DNA of 64,000 bases from NCBI GenBank assembly GCA_023954815.1, contig JAGSHB010000010.1:1-64000 (forward strand), given 5' to 3'. This document shows, in pieces, positions 34,186 to 44,419 of this stretch. The position numbers and the translations under genes were made by a program. The stretch is from Myxococcales bacterium. Lineage in GTDB: Bacteria > Myxococcota_A > UBA9042. How positions within the stretch are numbered: the first letter of the stretch is position 1; every line of letters begins with the position of its first letter. Under the pieces are notes generated by a model that made no database searches, was not told the origin of the DNA, and worked only from the letters and a program-made list of their open reading frames with translations.

Positions 34186-34719
34186 ATGCAGGCTGAGCAG
34201 CACCACTTTGGATCGCCGTCTTGTCGGCCGAAAGTTTCACGCTTTCGGCGCGGCTTTTTCGGCTTTGTGTTGACGTTTACGAGCCTGGCGACCGGTTTGG
34301 TGCTCGCTGGCGATCGCCCGAGCCCGACGATCTCGGCGGCCGAACGCGCCATCACGCTGTTCGCCAAGCCTGTTTCGTCGCGGCTCGTTGTTCGCGCGGA
34401 CAGCAACGATCTGGACGTGTGGTTGATCTCAAATGTGGCATTTGCCAAGAGCGGTGAGCGACTCAGCGCGGCGGCGGCGGCGCGACTGGCATTGCCCGGC
34501 GGCTTTGCGGTGCAGCGCGCGACGTGGCTGGAGCCGGATGGCACGTGGTGGGTCGATGTCATGGGGCAAGGCAAGAAGCTCCGCGTGCTCGCGAAGCGCC
34601 ACGGCAAGGGCACGCTCTTTGTCTTGAGAGGGCTTGGTCACTCGTCGGATGCCCAGCCTTGGGCCCCGCCCTACCGCCCGTTGCCGCTCAACCTGCCACA
34701 CGGCCCGCTTCGGCCCTGA
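34186..34719 (+). CDS. Unrecognised exported or anchored small protein
   Basis: 177 residues. A basic start (PKVSRFRRGFFG) is followed by one hydrophobic segment, FVLTFTSLATGLVLAG, which could be a signal peptide or anchor. The remainder is beta-rich: LFAKPVSSRLVVRADSNDLDVWLISNVAFAKSG and WLEPDGTWWVDVMGQGKKLRVLAKRHGKGTLF-type strands. AAAGGG precedes ATG 34186. No family recognised. It converges on the MopE/kelch gene. Confidence 0.6.
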   Translation: MQAEQHHFGSPSCRPKVSRFRRGFFGFVLTFTSLATGLVLAGDRPSPTISAAERAITLFAKPVSSRLVVRADSNDLDVWLISNVAFAKSGERLSAAAAARLALPGGFAVQRATWLEPDGTWWVDVMGQGKKLRVLAKRHGKGTLFVLRGLGHSSDAQPWAPPYRPLPLNLPHGPLRP

Positions 34720-34745
34720 TCGGACTCACCTCACCATCCGCCTGA

Positions 34746-34771
34746 GCGCCATAGGAGCGTGCCTATGGCGC
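34746..34771. terminator. Hairpin between convergent genes
   Basis: GCGCCATAGG and CCTATGGCGC (34746-34755 and 34762-34771) form a perfect ten-base-pair stem with a six-base loop, overlapping the stop codon of the minus-strand gene. No T-run on either side, so it may act as a bidirectional transcript end or only protect 3' ends. Confidence 0.45.
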
Positions 34772-37700
34772 GCAAGTTCGCGGCCAGAGCAGCAGGTCGG
34801 GTGCGGGTAACCCGTTGGTGTCCGGCCCCGTTGCGACGATGGCCCCCGTGGACGTCCACACAGATGTGACGGGAGCCCGCCAGAGGGGAGGCTGCAGTTT
34901 GACCGGTGTGATCGCCGGCTTGCTTCCCGTGGTGAACGACACCATCCCCGGCTGGGTCCCAGAATCTGTTGGTACGATGGCCACCAATGGGTCGTTGACG
35001 TTGAGATCACCCAATACGACGGTCGCGCCGCTGGCAGCACCCACATCACTGACGAGCTTGGTCCAGGCGCCCTTTCCTGGCTTGGCTCCCAACGGATACG
35101 CCCACGCGATCAAACCTGACGTCGCGGCGAGATGAACCAGCCGATCACCTTTCGCGTCCCACATCAACGTCGCGCCATCGACGGCAGTGGGACCGCCGCC
35201 CGTACCATCCCATAGCTCGGTCGTAGCCAATGTGGCGCCGTCGACGCGCCATAGCTTCGCAGCGCCTCCGGCGGCCGGTAGACCGAGCACCCAGGAGATC
35301 TGCTGCCCATTTTCTTCGCCGCTCTGAAGCAATGCGCCCGATTTTACGGGAGGCAGCTGGGCGGCCACGCTTGTCTTCACGCTGGTCCATGTGCCCTTGA
35401 GGAGATGCAGTCGCTCGGCGCCAGGCGCAGGCATCATCGGGCCGCTGAGCGCCACGGCGGTTGGCGCGGCAGGCAAACTCGTCACGCCGCCCCAGATGAC
35501 GACCTCGTCCTTGCTCACCGGGATGACCTGGGGCTTCGCACGGGCAGCCACAGATGCATCGCTCGGCAATGACAACCGCACCCACCCGCCCGAACCCCGA
35601 CGCCAAGCGGGCTGAGAAGGTGACGTCGCCAGGGCGTGGCCCACGGTGAGCCCGCCAACACGGAGCAATCCAGCAGGAGTATTGATGTAGCGGGCCCCCA
35701 CAGCCGGTGGTGGTCCAGCGTTAAGGACCGTCCATTTCCCCTTCACGACCGCCCAGACATCATCGCTGGCCGCAGTCGCACCAACGCCCCACGCGATGAT
35801 CGGCGAGCTACCGACCCGAGCGACATAGCCATCGTGGATCTTGGGCGTGACATCGATGGCGGGTACGGACCAGCTACCCTGAAGCACGTCGAAACGACGA
35901 ATGCCGACGTAGCCGCCCGGCGTGCCGCTCGCAGCTGTCGACGCCCCATGAATCCAGATTTGGTTCGGTGCGGGATCACAGATCAATGCGCCCGCGAGCA
36001 GGGCGGCCCAACCGATCGGTGCCGGAGGAGCGGGGCGCTTGGCCCAAATCTTACCGCCGGCCGACAAGTGCCACAATGAACCAGCGACGGACTTGGGATT
36101 GGCGACCTCGGGAGAGCCATCGAGGCCGTACAGCCAGATGCCGCCAGCCTTGTCCTGACACGTCGACTGAACATAGGTAACGGCTGGGGGCAATGGGGGC
36201 CCCTGCGTCCACTTGCCTGTGCTCGCATCGTAGGCGCGCACCCCAGACTTCGCCTCGCCAAGACCCTCCCGTATGTGGAGCAGTGTCCCTGCGACTCGAT
36301 AGGCCGCGCTCATTGGCCACAGGGGCTGCGGACCCGTCTTCAAAGCGGAAACAGCGCCGGTCGCCGCATCGATCTGCAGCGATGGTGCCGCCGCCCCCGT
36401 AGCGTCAACGCCGCCCATGAGCCACCATCGTGGGACCGACCCAACGCCACTCCAGCCGGCTGGCACGTATGTGAGCGCGCCGCCGATGCGCGCGATGCCC
36501 GTCGACCGCGCGAGCAGACGCCAAGATTGGGTCGCTGGGGTCAAACACCACATTTCACTCGGCGTTCCCAGACTGGTAGACGTGACCTTGGTGGCACGAC
36601 CGCCCGCCACGCAGAACTGGCTCTCCGAACTACCGGTGGCGGCTGTGTTCGGATGGCGCGGGGACGGGGCGCCACCGGCCAACGGCACGGCTGCCTGTGA
36701 CCACGTGTGAGGTAAGCCCTCGTCGGTAAGCCCGTCACAATCGTTGTCTTTGCCATCGCATGTGGTCTCGTCCGGTCCCTGATAACCGACGACTGCATCG
36801 AATGTGCACGACCAGCTGCCGGACACGCACGCGGGTGTCCCGGAGGCGCCAATGCAGAGCCCCTTGGCCACGCATGCAGGCCCGGCGCTCGTCGGCACGC
36901 TGTTGTCGGTCACACCATCACAGTTGTCATCGAGACCATTGCAGGTCTCGGGCTGCGCCTGCGACTTACTGCCGTCGCCGTTGGTGGAGCACGTCACTTG
37001 ACCGCTCGCAGCGCATTGGACGACCCCCTTGCCACAGATCCCGAGCCCTTCACACGGTTGACCGAGCGTCTTGCCCTGCCACACGAAACCCTCGTCTGTC
37101 AGGCCGTCACAGTCGTCGTCTGCTCCATCGCAGGTCTCGACAGTCGTGGTCGCGCCTGGCGCGTCCGGCAAGGTCGAACACGTAGCCTTGCCGCTGTCGC
37201 CACACACCACCGTGCCTTTGCCGCACGCGCCAGTGCCGTCGCACGGTTGACCCAATGCCGCACCGAGCCAGGCGAAGCCTTCATCAGTCTTGCCGTCACA
37301 GTTGTCGTCGATTTGATTGCAGGTCTCTGGCTGGGCCTTGGATCCAGTCCCCTCGGGGTTGCTTGAGCAGACCGCTTGACCCTTGGTACTGCACACCACG
37401 GTTCCGGCGCCGCACGCCCCCCGACCCATGCACGCACCGCCAACCGGCGCCCCATCCAAAGCGATGTTCTCGTCCGTCTTGCCGTCGCAGTCATCATCCA
37501 AACCGTTGCATTGCTCGGCACTCGGCTCGGCATCCGGAGCCCCCGGATCTGTAGAGCACAAGGGCACCCCGTCATCGCCGCAGACGACTTTTCCGACCCC
37601 ACACTCGCCGGTCCCGAGACAAGGCACGCCGACCGGCGCGTCGCCCAGCGCAAAGCCCTCATCCGTCTCGCCGTCGCAATCATCATCGGCGCCATTGCAC

Positions 37701-38422
37701 TGCTCGACGCTCGCTTCCGCCGACTTGCCGCCCGGATTTGTCGAACAAGTGGCGCGACCGAGGCGACACTGCACCACGCCCGTTCCGCAAGCGCCGACGC
37801 CGACGCAACCCTGCCCGACGGCGATGCCTTGGTAGCTGTGCCCCTCGTCGATGGCGCCATCACAGTCATTGTCGACGCCGTCGCACGCCTCAACGGCCGA
37901 CCAACCGGGTACGTTTGTGTAGACGCAGGTCAAGATGCCGGTACCGATCTGACATGCAGCGTTGATGTGCGAGGCCTGGCCCTTGCAGACGCCGTCACTC
38001 CGGCACGCATCCTTGGCCAAACGGGCCGGATCTGTGTTGGGCGCCATGTCGTCTGCGTCGATTTCGTCGGGCAGACAATCCAAATCCGCGTCGCGAAGCT
38101 GCGACTCAATGGCGTCAGGTTTTCCGTCACCATCACCGTCGAGTGGCGCGCTTGGGTCCGCGCCGACCTCAACGCCATCGGCTTTGCCGTCGTCGTCGGT
38201 GTCGTCCGACGTTGGATGCGTGCCGATGCGATGCTCGTCAGCATTCGTGAGGCCATCGTTGTCGTCGTCCGCCTCAGGCGCGAGACAGCGATTGGCATAG
38301 CAAAGTTGCGAGTTGCACTGAACCGAGGCCGTACAGGTGGCGCCGTCAGGCTCAGCAGCGCACCCACATAGCAAGAGGCAGACAAACAGTCGGATGATGT
38401 AGCTACGAATCCGCGACGCCAT
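34763..38422 (-). CDS. MopE-like/TSP3-like/kelch-like giant lipoprotein
   Basis: 1219 residues from ATG 38422; signal MASRIRSYIIRLFVCLLLCGC with lipobox LLCGC. Residues about 50-125 have calcium-type thrombospondin-3-like Asp loops (DDDNDGLTNADE, DTDDDGKADGVE, DGDGDGKPDAIE). Residues about 180-555 hold seven MopE-type motifs (CDGVDNDCDGAIDE through CDGKDNDCDGLTDE), spaced 50-60 residues and separated by GxGxCGxGxVxC segments. The last 650 residues are a kelch/galactose-oxidase-like beta-propeller region with repeated Gly-Gly and Trp motifs (RHPNTAATG, WWLMGGVDATG, WAVVKGKWTVL). Probably displayed at the surface; repeats suggest metal or calcium binding. Confidence 0.88.
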   Translation of the reverse strand: MASRIRSYIIRLFVCLLLCGCAAEPDGATCTASVQCNSQLCYANRCLAPEADDDNDGLTNADEHRIGTHPTSDDTDDDGKADGVEVGADPSAPLDGDGDGKPDAIESQLRDADLDCLPDEIDADDMAPNTDPARLAKDACRSDGVCKGQASHINAACQIGTGILTCVYTNVPGWSAVEACDGVDNDCDGAIDEGHSYQGIAVGQGCVGVGACGTGVVQCRLGRATCSTNPGGKSAEASVEQCNGADDDCDGETDEGFALGDAPVGVPCLGTGECGVGKVVCGDDGVPLCSTDPGAPDAEPSAEQCNGLDDDCDGKTDENIALDGAPVGGACMGRGACGAGTVVCSTKGQAVCSSNPEGTGSKAQPETCNQIDDNCDGKTDEGFAWLGAALGQPCDGTGACGKGTVVCGDSGKATCSTLPDAPGATTTVETCDGADDDCDGLTDEGFVWQGKTLGQPCEGLGICGKGVVQCAASGQVTCSTNGDGSKSQAQPETCNGLDDNCDGVTDNSVPTSAGPACVAKGLCIGASGTPACVSGSWSCTFDAVVGYQGPDETTCDGKDNDCDGLTDEGLPHTWSQAAVPLAGGAPSPRHPNTAATGSSESQFCVAGGRATKVTSTSLGTPSEMWCLTPATQSWRLLARSTGIARIGGALTYVPAGWSGVGSVPRWWLMGGVDATGAAAPSLQIDAATGAVSALKTGPQPLWPMSAAYRVAGTLLHIREGLGEAKSGVRAYDASTGKWTQGPPLPPAVTYVQSTCQDKAGGIWLYGLDGSPEVANPKSVAGSLWHLSAGGKIWAKRPAPPAPIGWAALLAGALICDPAPNQIWIHGASTAASGTPGGYVGIRRFDVLQGSWSVPAIDVTPKIHDGYVARVGSSPIIAWGVGATAASDDVWAVVKGKWTVLNAGPPPAVGARYINTPAGLLRVGGLTVGHALATSPSQPAWRRGSGGWVRLSLPSDASVAARAKPQVIPVSKDEVVIWGGVTSLPAAPTAVALSGPMMPAPGAERLHLLKGTWTSVKTSVAAQLPPVKSGALLQSGEENGQQISWVLGLPAAGGAAKLWRVDGATLATTELWDGTGGGPTAVDGATLMWDAKGDRLVHLAATSGLIAWAYPLGAKPGKGAWTKLVSDVGAASGATVVLGDLNVNDPLVAIVPTDSGTQPGMVSFTTGSKPAITPVKLQPPLWRAPVTSVWTSTGAIVATGPDTNGLPAPDLLLWPRTCAP

Positions 38423-38495
38423 CTGTGCGCTCCGGCCCCGGCGCACCCGGGTGCCAAGTCAGCCTAGCCGTGCCGTCGGACAGCGGCAAGCGGCC

Positions 38496-38525
38496 GTCAA
38501 CAGCGGCGGTCAACAGCGGCGGTCA
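38496..38525. repeat. 13-bp tandem repeat (2.3 copies)
   Basis: GTCAACAGCGGCG occurs at 38496-38508 and 38509-38521 with a partial third copy overlapping the stop codon of the next gene. Short and possibly slippage-derived. Confidence 0.7.
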
Positions 38526-39206
38526 CTGACGACGACGCAGAAAAAACGTGAGCGCCAAAAAGCCAACGACCCCAGCGAGGAGGCCGAGGGTATCCGCATC
38601 CATGGTGGTTTCGTCAGACAGCCCTGGGATGTCCGGTGGTGGCGGGGGATGCGTCGGTTGGGCGGGAGGGCCGCGCAGAACCGTGCGCGTACTTGGCGAT
38701 CTTAGCCAGTGTTGCCGAGTGTCCCCACGAACGGGATCTCTCACAGTCAGACGAACAGGTGATTTGACCATGGGATCAAAGAGTTCGTAGACGAGGGTCA
38801 TCCCGCCGATCGGATGAGGCCACTCGCAATCCAACACCCATCGGACGAACGCTGACTGGTTCGCATCCGCGAGGTGGACACGGGCACCGGTGACGCGGCC
38901 GGACCTGCCCAAGTCGTCGACGACGTAGACTCGTGCGCGCAACATCGCGGTCATCGCCCGATCGCTCGCCGCTAGCTCGTTTGCCGCAAAAATCCCATCG
39001 TTGTCGGCATCTGCACCAGGAAATGACGCAACGGGCACAGTCGCGACGAGCAATACACCCGAGGCGCGCAGCTGCGCGTGCATCCGGGCACGTGGACTAT
39101 CGGCGAGCCCGTCCGAGGCAGAAAGAACCAGCAGTACCGCAAGCGACAGCCTCGCAAAGCTTCGTAGCCGCGCGCCCGGGCAACCGAGCGGCCTTCGCGT
39201 GCGCAT
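38523..39206 (-). CDS. Exported protein with C-terminal membrane anchor
   Basis: 227 residues from the second in-frame ATG (39206). N-terminal signal RLSLAVLLVLSASDGLADS; an external domain containing an EF-hand-like loop (DADNDGIFAANELAASD) and strands (RVTGARVHLADANQSAFVRWVLDCEWPHP, VYELFDPMVKSPVRLTVRD); a Pro-rich hinge (PTHPPPPPDIPG); and a final helix TLGLLAGVVGFLALTFFLRRR. The layout resembles the outer domain of HupE/UreJ-type transporter proteins without the transporter. It lies 38 bases after nnr on the same strand, so it is probably in its operon. Confidence 0.7.
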   Translation of the reverse strand: MRTRRPLGCPGARLRSFARLSLAVLLVLSASDGLADSPRARMHAQLRASGVLLVATVPVASFPGADADNDGIFAANELAASDRAMTAMLRARVYVVDDLGRSGRVTGARVHLADANQSAFVRWVLDCEWPHPIGGMTLVYELFDPMVKSPVRLTVRDPVRGDTRQHWLRSPSTRTVLRGPPAQPTHPPPPPDIPGLSDETTMDADTLGLLAGVVGFLALTFFLRRRQ

Positions 39207-39244
39207 CTGGACGAAGATGGAGGATCCCGGCACCACAATGAACC

Positions 39245-40777
39245 CTAGGCTGGCATGGCGAGCGCTTCGACGATGTCACTAGCGATGCTACCTCGCGGAC
39301 CGCGTTGGTCACGGACGGCGGAACCAGCCTTGCTGTGCAAGATAACGCCAGCACATGCGGCCTTGTAGGGCGCCACGCCCTGCGCTGCCACCGCTGCGAT
39401 GACCCCGGTCAACACATCACCACTACCAGCAACTGCCAAGGCCGCGTTGGGTGCGTTGCGGATCGCATAGCGACCGTCTGGTGCCACCACCAGCGTGCGC
39501 GCTCCCTTGAGAACCACGACCGCGGCATACTTCTCAGCCGCTTTTCGGGCCGCACCGAGGCGATCGGCCTGCACCTGCGCGACTTCTAGATCTACGAGGC
39601 GGGCCATCTCGCCGGGGTGTGGCGTGAGCACCAGGCGCCCCTTGGCACTGTTGGCGAGTTCGGGCTTGCGCGCCAGGGCTCGCAACGCGTCAGCGTCCAT
39701 GATCACCGTGCCGGTCGCTTGGCCCACCACCCGGGCGACCAAATCGAGATCAGCAGCGTTGGTACCCAGCCCTGGACCGATCGCCACCGCGCTCTTGTCC
39801 GCCACGAGCTTCGCCACACGAGCCGCCTCTGCGGCGCCGCCACGTACCGCCTCGACCATGATGTCTGGCAGCAACCCCTCGATACGAGCGCGAATCTCGC
39901 CGGATGTGGCCAGGGTCAACAAGCCAGCCCCGGCGCGCAGTCCGGCTTTGGCCGTCAACAGGGCCGCGCCGCCCTTACCTGCTGAGCCAGCCACTACCAG
40001 TAGATGGCCGAAGCTGCCCTTGTATCCAGACTCGTCTGGCGCTGGCAGCAGGATGTCGAGATCAGCATCTTCAAGCGTGCGCACGGGCGGTTTGGTCTGC
40101 GCTACCCAGCTGGGGGGCACGCCGATGTCGACCACCGCCAACTCGCGCCAATGTCCGGGTCCATCGGTGAGGAAGAGGCCCGTTTTCGCAGCGACCATGC
40201 ACACCACGAGATCGGCCTTCACGACCGCGCCTAGCGACCGACCATTGCCGGCGTGTAGACCACTCGGGATATCCACCGACACGACCGTGCCTTCATGACG
40301 ACCATCGAGCTGCTGAATCCAGGTCAATGCAGGTTCCCGCAGCGGCTTCGTCGCGCCCACGCCGATCAGCGCGTCGACGATCACCACCGATCGCAACAAG
40401 GAGCGGTGAAGGGCTTTCAGTTCTCCGCCCTTGGGCGCCTCATTGCTCCAGCGGGGTTTCGCACCACACGCGAGCAGCGCGCCGTAGTGCAGCTGAGCGG
40501 CCTCACTGAGCTTGTCGGGATCGCCGACGCCATAGGTGTGAACACGGAAGCCCTGTTGCAGGAGCTGCCTGGCGATCACAAAACCATCACCGCCGTTGTT
40601 GCCGTTGCCGCAGATGACCGTGGCTAGCCGCCCCTTCCCGTCGCTGCCGATGCGCTCACACGCGGCGCGAACGACCCCGCGCCCCGCGGTTTCCATCAAC
40701 ACAGCCGCCGGCAACCCCAACTTCTTGATGGTTCGGCGATCCAGTTCCTGCACCTGCTCCGGCGTCACCAGTCTCAT
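39245..40777 (-). CDS. nnr: Bifunctional NAD(P)H-hydrate epimerase/dehydratase
   Basis: Repairs damaged (hydrated) NADH and NADPH. The N-terminal YjeF_N epimerase domain (residues about 1-220) shows [19 protein letters not shown] and [16 protein letters not shown] and [14 protein letters not shown]. The C-terminal ribokinase-like dehydratase domain has [18 protein letters not shown], the [11 protein letters not shown] nucleotide/substrate segment and [15 protein letters not shown] with the catalytic Asp. 510 residues, normal for the fused protein. Its start overlaps pdxJ (ATGA). In many bacteria the gene follows pdxJ and acpS; acpS is not present here. Confidence 0.95.
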   Translation of the reverse strand: MRLVTPEQVQELDRRTIKKLGLPAAVLMETAGRGVVRAACERIGSDGKGRLATVICGNGNNGGDGFVIARQLLQQGFRVHTYGVGDPDKLSEAAQLHYGALLACGAKPRWSNEAPKGGELKALHRSLLRSVVIVDALIGVGATKPLREPALTWIQQLDGRHEGTVVSVDIPSGLHAGNGRSLGAVVKADLVVCMVAAKTGLFLTDGPGHWRELAVVDIGVPPSWVAQTKPPVRTLEDADLDILLPAPDESGYKGSFGHLLVVAGSAGKGGAALLTAKAGLRAGAGLLTLATSGEIRARIEGLLPDIMVEAVRGGAAEAARVAKLVADKSAVAIGPGLGTNAADLDLVARVVGQATGTVIMDADALRALARKPELANSAKGRLVLTPHPGEMARLVDLEVAQVQADRLGAARKAAEKYAAVVVLKGARTLVVAPDGRYAIRNAPNAALAVAGSGDVLTGVIAAVAAQGVAPYKAACAGVILHSKAGSAVRDQRGPRGSIASDIVEALAMPA

Positions 40778-41505
40778 GCTTGACCCTCCACCATGGCCGC
40801 AATCATCTCAGCCACGGCGCGCTCAAAGCCCACAAATACGGCCTGACAGACGATACTGTGGCCAATATTGAGCTCTTCCACGTGGGGCAGCGCCGCGATC
40901 TCGTGGACGTTGCGGTAATCGATGCCATGACCAGCAGCGACGACGAGCCCCAACTCGTGCCCGGCGATGGCGGCCAAACGCAGACGCTCAAGTTCCGCCG
41001 CCCGAATCGCAGGGGTGGGGCCGTCGCAGTAGTCACCCGTGTGCAATTCGATGATGGTCGCGCCAGCTAGCTGACTCGCGGCCACTTGATCGATGGCCGG
41101 ATCGATAAACAGACTGACAGCGATCCCCGCATCCTTGAGCCGCGTGGTGGCATCGCGCACCCGATCCATCTGGCCGAGCACGTCTAGACCGCCCTCGGTG
41201 GTACGTTCCTCGCGCTTTTCGGGCACCAACGTCACCGTATCGGGCTTGTACTTCAGGGCCAGCCCCACCATCTCTTCGGTCACCGCCATCTCAAGATTAA
41301 GCGGCACCTGCACGGTCTCCCGCATCACCCGCAGATCGCGATCGACGATGTGGCGACGGTCCTCGCGCAGGTGGATGGTGATCTGGTCAGCGCCGGCTTG
41401 CTCAGCGATCGCCGCGGCATAGACCGGATCGGGATAGCGCGTGCCGCGTTGTTGCCGCAGCGTGGCGACGTGATCGACGTTGACTCCAAGACGGAGAGCT
41501 ACCAT
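40774..41505 (-). CDS. pdxJ: Pyridoxine 5'-phosphate synthase
   Basis: Condenses 1-deoxyxylulose 5-phosphate with 3-amino-2-oxopropyl phosphate (made by PdxA) to pyridoxine phosphate. TIM barrel, 243 residues, identical to the family length. Hallmarks: [69 protein letters not shown] and GHGIDYRNV. Together with pdxA in the window this shows the DXP-dependent vitamin B6 route. Coupled to nnr downstream. Confidence 0.97.
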   Translation of the reverse strand: MVALRLGVNVDHVATLRQQRGTRYPDPVYAAAIAEQAGADQITIHLREDRRHIVDRDLRVMRETVQVPLNLEMAVTEEMVGLALKYKPDTVTLVPEKREERTTEGGLDVLGQMDRVRDATTRLKDAGIAVSLFIDPAIDQVAASQLAGATIIELHTGDYCDGPTPAIRAAELERLRLAAIAGHELGLVVAAGHGIDYRNVHEIAALPHVEELNIGHSIVCQAVFVGFERAVAEMIAAMVEGQA

Positions 41506-41538
41506 GACGACTCCAGGTTCAATGGGGCTTGCAGCGCG

Positions 41539-42906
41539 CTAGGCACCGATTGCAGAGACCACCGCATCGGCGATCTGTTGCGCATGATGCTCCACAGCGA
41601 CCGGATCGGCCCCCTCAACCATCACGCGGCACTTCTTTTCGGTGCCCGAGTAGCGCAAGAGCACGCGGCCCGTCCCTTCCAGCGAGGTGTTGGCTTCTGC
41701 GACCACTTTCTGCACGTCACTCAGCGTATCCAGCGGCGGCTTGGCGGTGACGGGCACATTGATCAGACGCTGCGGCGCCGGCTGCATCACCCGAGCCAAC
41801 TCACTGAGGGGCCGCTGATCGCGCTGCATGTAGGCCAGCACCCGCAACGCTGCCAGGGTGCCATCGCCGGTGGTGCCATGATCGAGGAACACCACGTGGC
41901 CGCTCTGCTCACCGCCGAGGTTGTAGCCACCGTTGCGCATGGCCGCGACGACGTGTCTGTCGCCGACATCGGTACGGACCAGGTCGATACCTTGCTTGCG
42001 CATGGCCATCTCGAGGCCGTAGTTGCTCATAACCGTGACGACGAGCTTGTTATGCGCCAAACGTCCGTCTTTCTTCATCCGAGCGGCGCAGAGCGCCAAG
42101 ATCTGGTCACCATCGACCTGCTGCCCCACCTCGTCCACCAAGATGAGCCGGTCCGCATCGCCGTCGAGGGCAATGCCAAGGTCGCAGTTATTTTCCAACA
42201 CCATCGCAGCGAGCTTGCGTGGGTAGAGCGCACCGCAGCCGTCATTGATGTTGGTGCCATTGGGAGCCACACCGCGGGTGATCACCTCTGCGCCCAACTC
42301 TTCGAGCACCGTCGGAGCGATTTTGTAGGCCGCGCCATGGGCACAATCGATGGCGATCTTGACGCCATCCAAGCTCAGGTCGTTGGGAAACGTGGTCTTG
42401 AGGTAGGTGACATAGCGGCCACGTGCGTCGTCGATGCGATAGGCGCGACCGATATCTGAGCCCGTCTTCACCGAGGCGGCAATGGCAGCGTCGTTTTCGA
42501 TAAACTGCTCGATTTGCAGCTCGACCTCGTCGGGCAGCTTGAACCCGTCCGGGCCGAAGAGCTTGATGCCGTTGTCCTGAAATGGGTTGTGGCTCGCGGA
42601 GATCACCACCCCCACATCCGCGCGCATGCTCTCTGTCAGAAAGGCGATACCAGGCGTCGGCAGGGGGCCGAGTACATACGGCTCGGCGCCCACAGAGCAG
42701 GCACCAGCCACCAGCGCCATCTCAAAAAGGTAGCCGCTCCGCCGCGTATCTTTGCCGATGAGCACCCGCAGCCGTTCGTGGCGCGTCGCGAAAATGCTGC
42801 CGACCGCCCGGCCGACCTGCACCGCAGTCTCCACCGTCATGACGCCCGCATTGGCCTCGCCGCGGATACCATCCGTACCGAAATACCGACGCTGATTGCG
42901 TGTCAT
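41539..42906 (-). CDS. glmM: Phosphoglucosamine mutase
   Basis: Converts glucosamine 6-phosphate to the 1-phosphate on the way to UDP-GlcNAc for peptidoglycan and LPS. Alpha-D-phosphohexomutase, 455 residues: RYFGTDGIRGEAN at the start, active-site phosphoserine in VVISASHNPFQDNGIKLFG, magnesium loop GIALDGDADRLIL, sugar-binding GGEQSGHVV and C-terminal phosphate loop RYSGTEKKCRVM. The last motif and the GEQSGH form distinguish it from phosphomannomutases. Located 33 bases before pdxJ. Confidence 0.96.
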   Translation of the reverse strand: MTRNQRRYFGTDGIRGEANAGVMTVETAVQVGRAVGSIFATRHERLRVLIGKDTRRSGYLFEMALVAGACSVGAEPYVLGPLPTPGIAFLTESMRADVGVVISASHNPFQDNGIKLFGPDGFKLPDEVELQIEQFIENDAAIAASVKTGSDIGRAYRIDDARGRYVTYLKTTFPNDLSLDGVKIAIDCAHGAAYKIAPTVLEELGAEVITRGVAPNGTNINDGCGALYPRKLAAMVLENNCDLGIALDGDADRLILVDEVGQQVDGDQILALCAARMKKDGRLAHNKLVVTVMSNYGLEMAMRKQGIDLVRTDVGDRHVVAAMRNGGYNLGGEQSGHVVFLDHGTTGDGTLAALRVLAYMQRDQRPLSELARVMQPAPQRLINVPVTAKPPLDTLSDVQKVVAEANTSLEGTGRVLLRYSGTEKKCRVMVEGADPVAVEHHAQQIADAVVSAIGA

Positions 42907-42939
42907 CCTCTCTCCCTGGCCCGCTTGGGCATTCGATTG

Positions 42940-44304
42940 CTAGCTGCCGCGCACCACGCGCAAACGGGTCGGCCGACGCGGCATCTCGCGCCGGTCGTGG
43001 ACCCGTTGCTCCAAGACATCGATGATCGCATCGGCGTCGTAGTTGGCTTGGCGGATGAGCTCTGTGTTGCGGCGCAGACGGGTCAGGTTGGTGCTGATGC
43101 CGTAGCGCGCCAAGATGCGTGTGAACTGTTCGTGATGGCGCTCAATCGCCTCTTTCACGCTGGAAAACCCGTGCTCCGCCGCCTCAGCCCGTCGCCAAAA
43201 TGCGAGCGGGTTCAGGTTGAAGAACGTCACGTCGGTCTCGCTGGGCTCGATCAAGATGACGTCGCCTTGAAAGCTCTGATCGAGACGCAGCTTCTCGATC
43301 CCAAGCATCAGGCGCGTATGCAGCAGCGTGCGAAAGGCCTGATTGATGACGGTGAGAATGCCCATGTCGCTCATCGAACGCTGCCCATTGAGCAGCTGGT
43401 CGGCGTGGTAATTCACAAAAGGGCGGAAGGGGTTGTAGGCGATAATGAGCTGAGCGCCCGATTTTACGGCCTGAGAGATGTTGGCCGTCTTGCGCACACC
43501 GGCGTCGATGTAGTCGTGACCATTGAGGCGAGCGGGGCGGAAAAAGCCCGGAATCGCTGAGCTCGCCTGCACCGCTTCGCTGATGGTGACCGAACAATCC
43601 TCGTCATGACCGAAGACCACCGCTTGGGCGGTGTTGAGGTTGGTGGCGCCGATGTAGAGATCTTTGTCGCGCTCGACCTTGAGCAGCCGGAAGTGGTTGG
43701 CCATGCCGTTGCGCTCGAAATTCTCACGGATAAAGCGCTCGATGCCCTTGTTGTCGAACAGCCCGCTAGGCAGGTAGCTCAGCCCTCGCTGGAGACGACT
43801 GTGGCGGCCGAAAGCCTGGACCATGGGGAGCACGAGCTGCTCAGCGTTGGGAACCGACGGCTCCTCCAAAAACCTACGCGCGAGGTTGATCATGCGAGAG
43901 CGATCGGAGGTCATCAGCCCGGCGATGGTCATCGATACGGCGGGCACCAAGCCGATGGCGTCACGGCTGAAGGCGACCGGCTTACCAATGAACTCTCGCC
44001 AGTTCGGCAGATAGAAATGCGTGGGCGTGAACTGACTGATGCGCCGGGAGCGACCTTCAATGGAGCGCAGGAGCTCTTCAGGCTGAACACCGACCGCGAG
44101 GGGCGCGGCGAGAAAGGCGCCGGCGCTAATGCCCACGTAGGTATCGAAATCGCAGACCGAGCGATCGTCTAGGAAGGCGTTGAGGGCGATGAGCCCACCG
44201 ATCTTGAAAGCGCCACCGGAGATGGCACCGCCGGCGAGCACCAGTGCGGTCTTGGCGTGTGTACGGCGACGATCGCCGCCTTTTTCCACGAAGGTGATGC
44301 CCAT
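42940..44304 (-). CDS. Patatin-like phospholipase
   Basis: 454 residues from ATG 44304 (the open frame extends upstream without family similarity). Patatin fold: oxyanion loop LVLAGGAISGGAFKIGG (residues about 21-37), nucleophile GISAG with Ser60, and the catalytic Asp in YIDAGVRKT, giving the Ser-Asp dyad of acyl hydrolases. No signal peptide; probably cytoplasmic or peripheral. The C-terminal 200 residues contain a helical region (QAFRTLLHTRLMLGIEKLRLDQ, EQFTRILARYGISTNL, RDRREMPRRPTRLRVV) not needed for catalysis. Located 33 bases before glmM on the same strand. Substrate unknown. Confidence 0.88.
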   Translation of the reverse strand: MGITFVEKGGDRRRTHAKTALVLAGGAISGGAFKIGGLIALNAFLDDRSVCDFDTYVGISAGAFLAAPLAVGVQPEELLRSIEGRSRRISQFTPTHFYLPNWREFIGKPVAFSRDAIGLVPAVSMTIAGLMTSDRSRMINLARRFLEEPSVPNAEQLVLPMVQAFGRHSRLQRGLSYLPSGLFDNKGIERFIRENFERNGMANHFRLLKVERDKDLYIGATNLNTAQAVVFGHDEDCSVTISEAVQASSAIPGFFRPARLNGHDYIDAGVRKTANISQAVKSGAQLIIAYNPFRPFVNYHADQLLNGQRSMSDMGILTVINQAFRTLLHTRLMLGIEKLRLDQSFQGDVILIEPSETDVTFFNLNPLAFWRRAEAAEHGFSSVKEAIERHHEQFTRILARYGISTNLTRLRRNTELIRQANYDADAIIDVLEQRVHDRREMPRRPTRLRVVRGS

Positions 44305-44419
44305 GAAACCTCTGCTCGTGCTCAGGGATTGGGGTCGCCCGACAAGGGGTCGGATCGGACAGAGTGTGTCGCAGGACACGTTCGCTGTCCATGAACGGAG
44401 GGGCGGAGGGGCGGTGCGC

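Noticed and set aside
41350-42459. 369-residue open frame opposite pdxJ and glmM
   Set aside because: Both opposite-strand genes are certain; His/Gln-rich nonsense translation.
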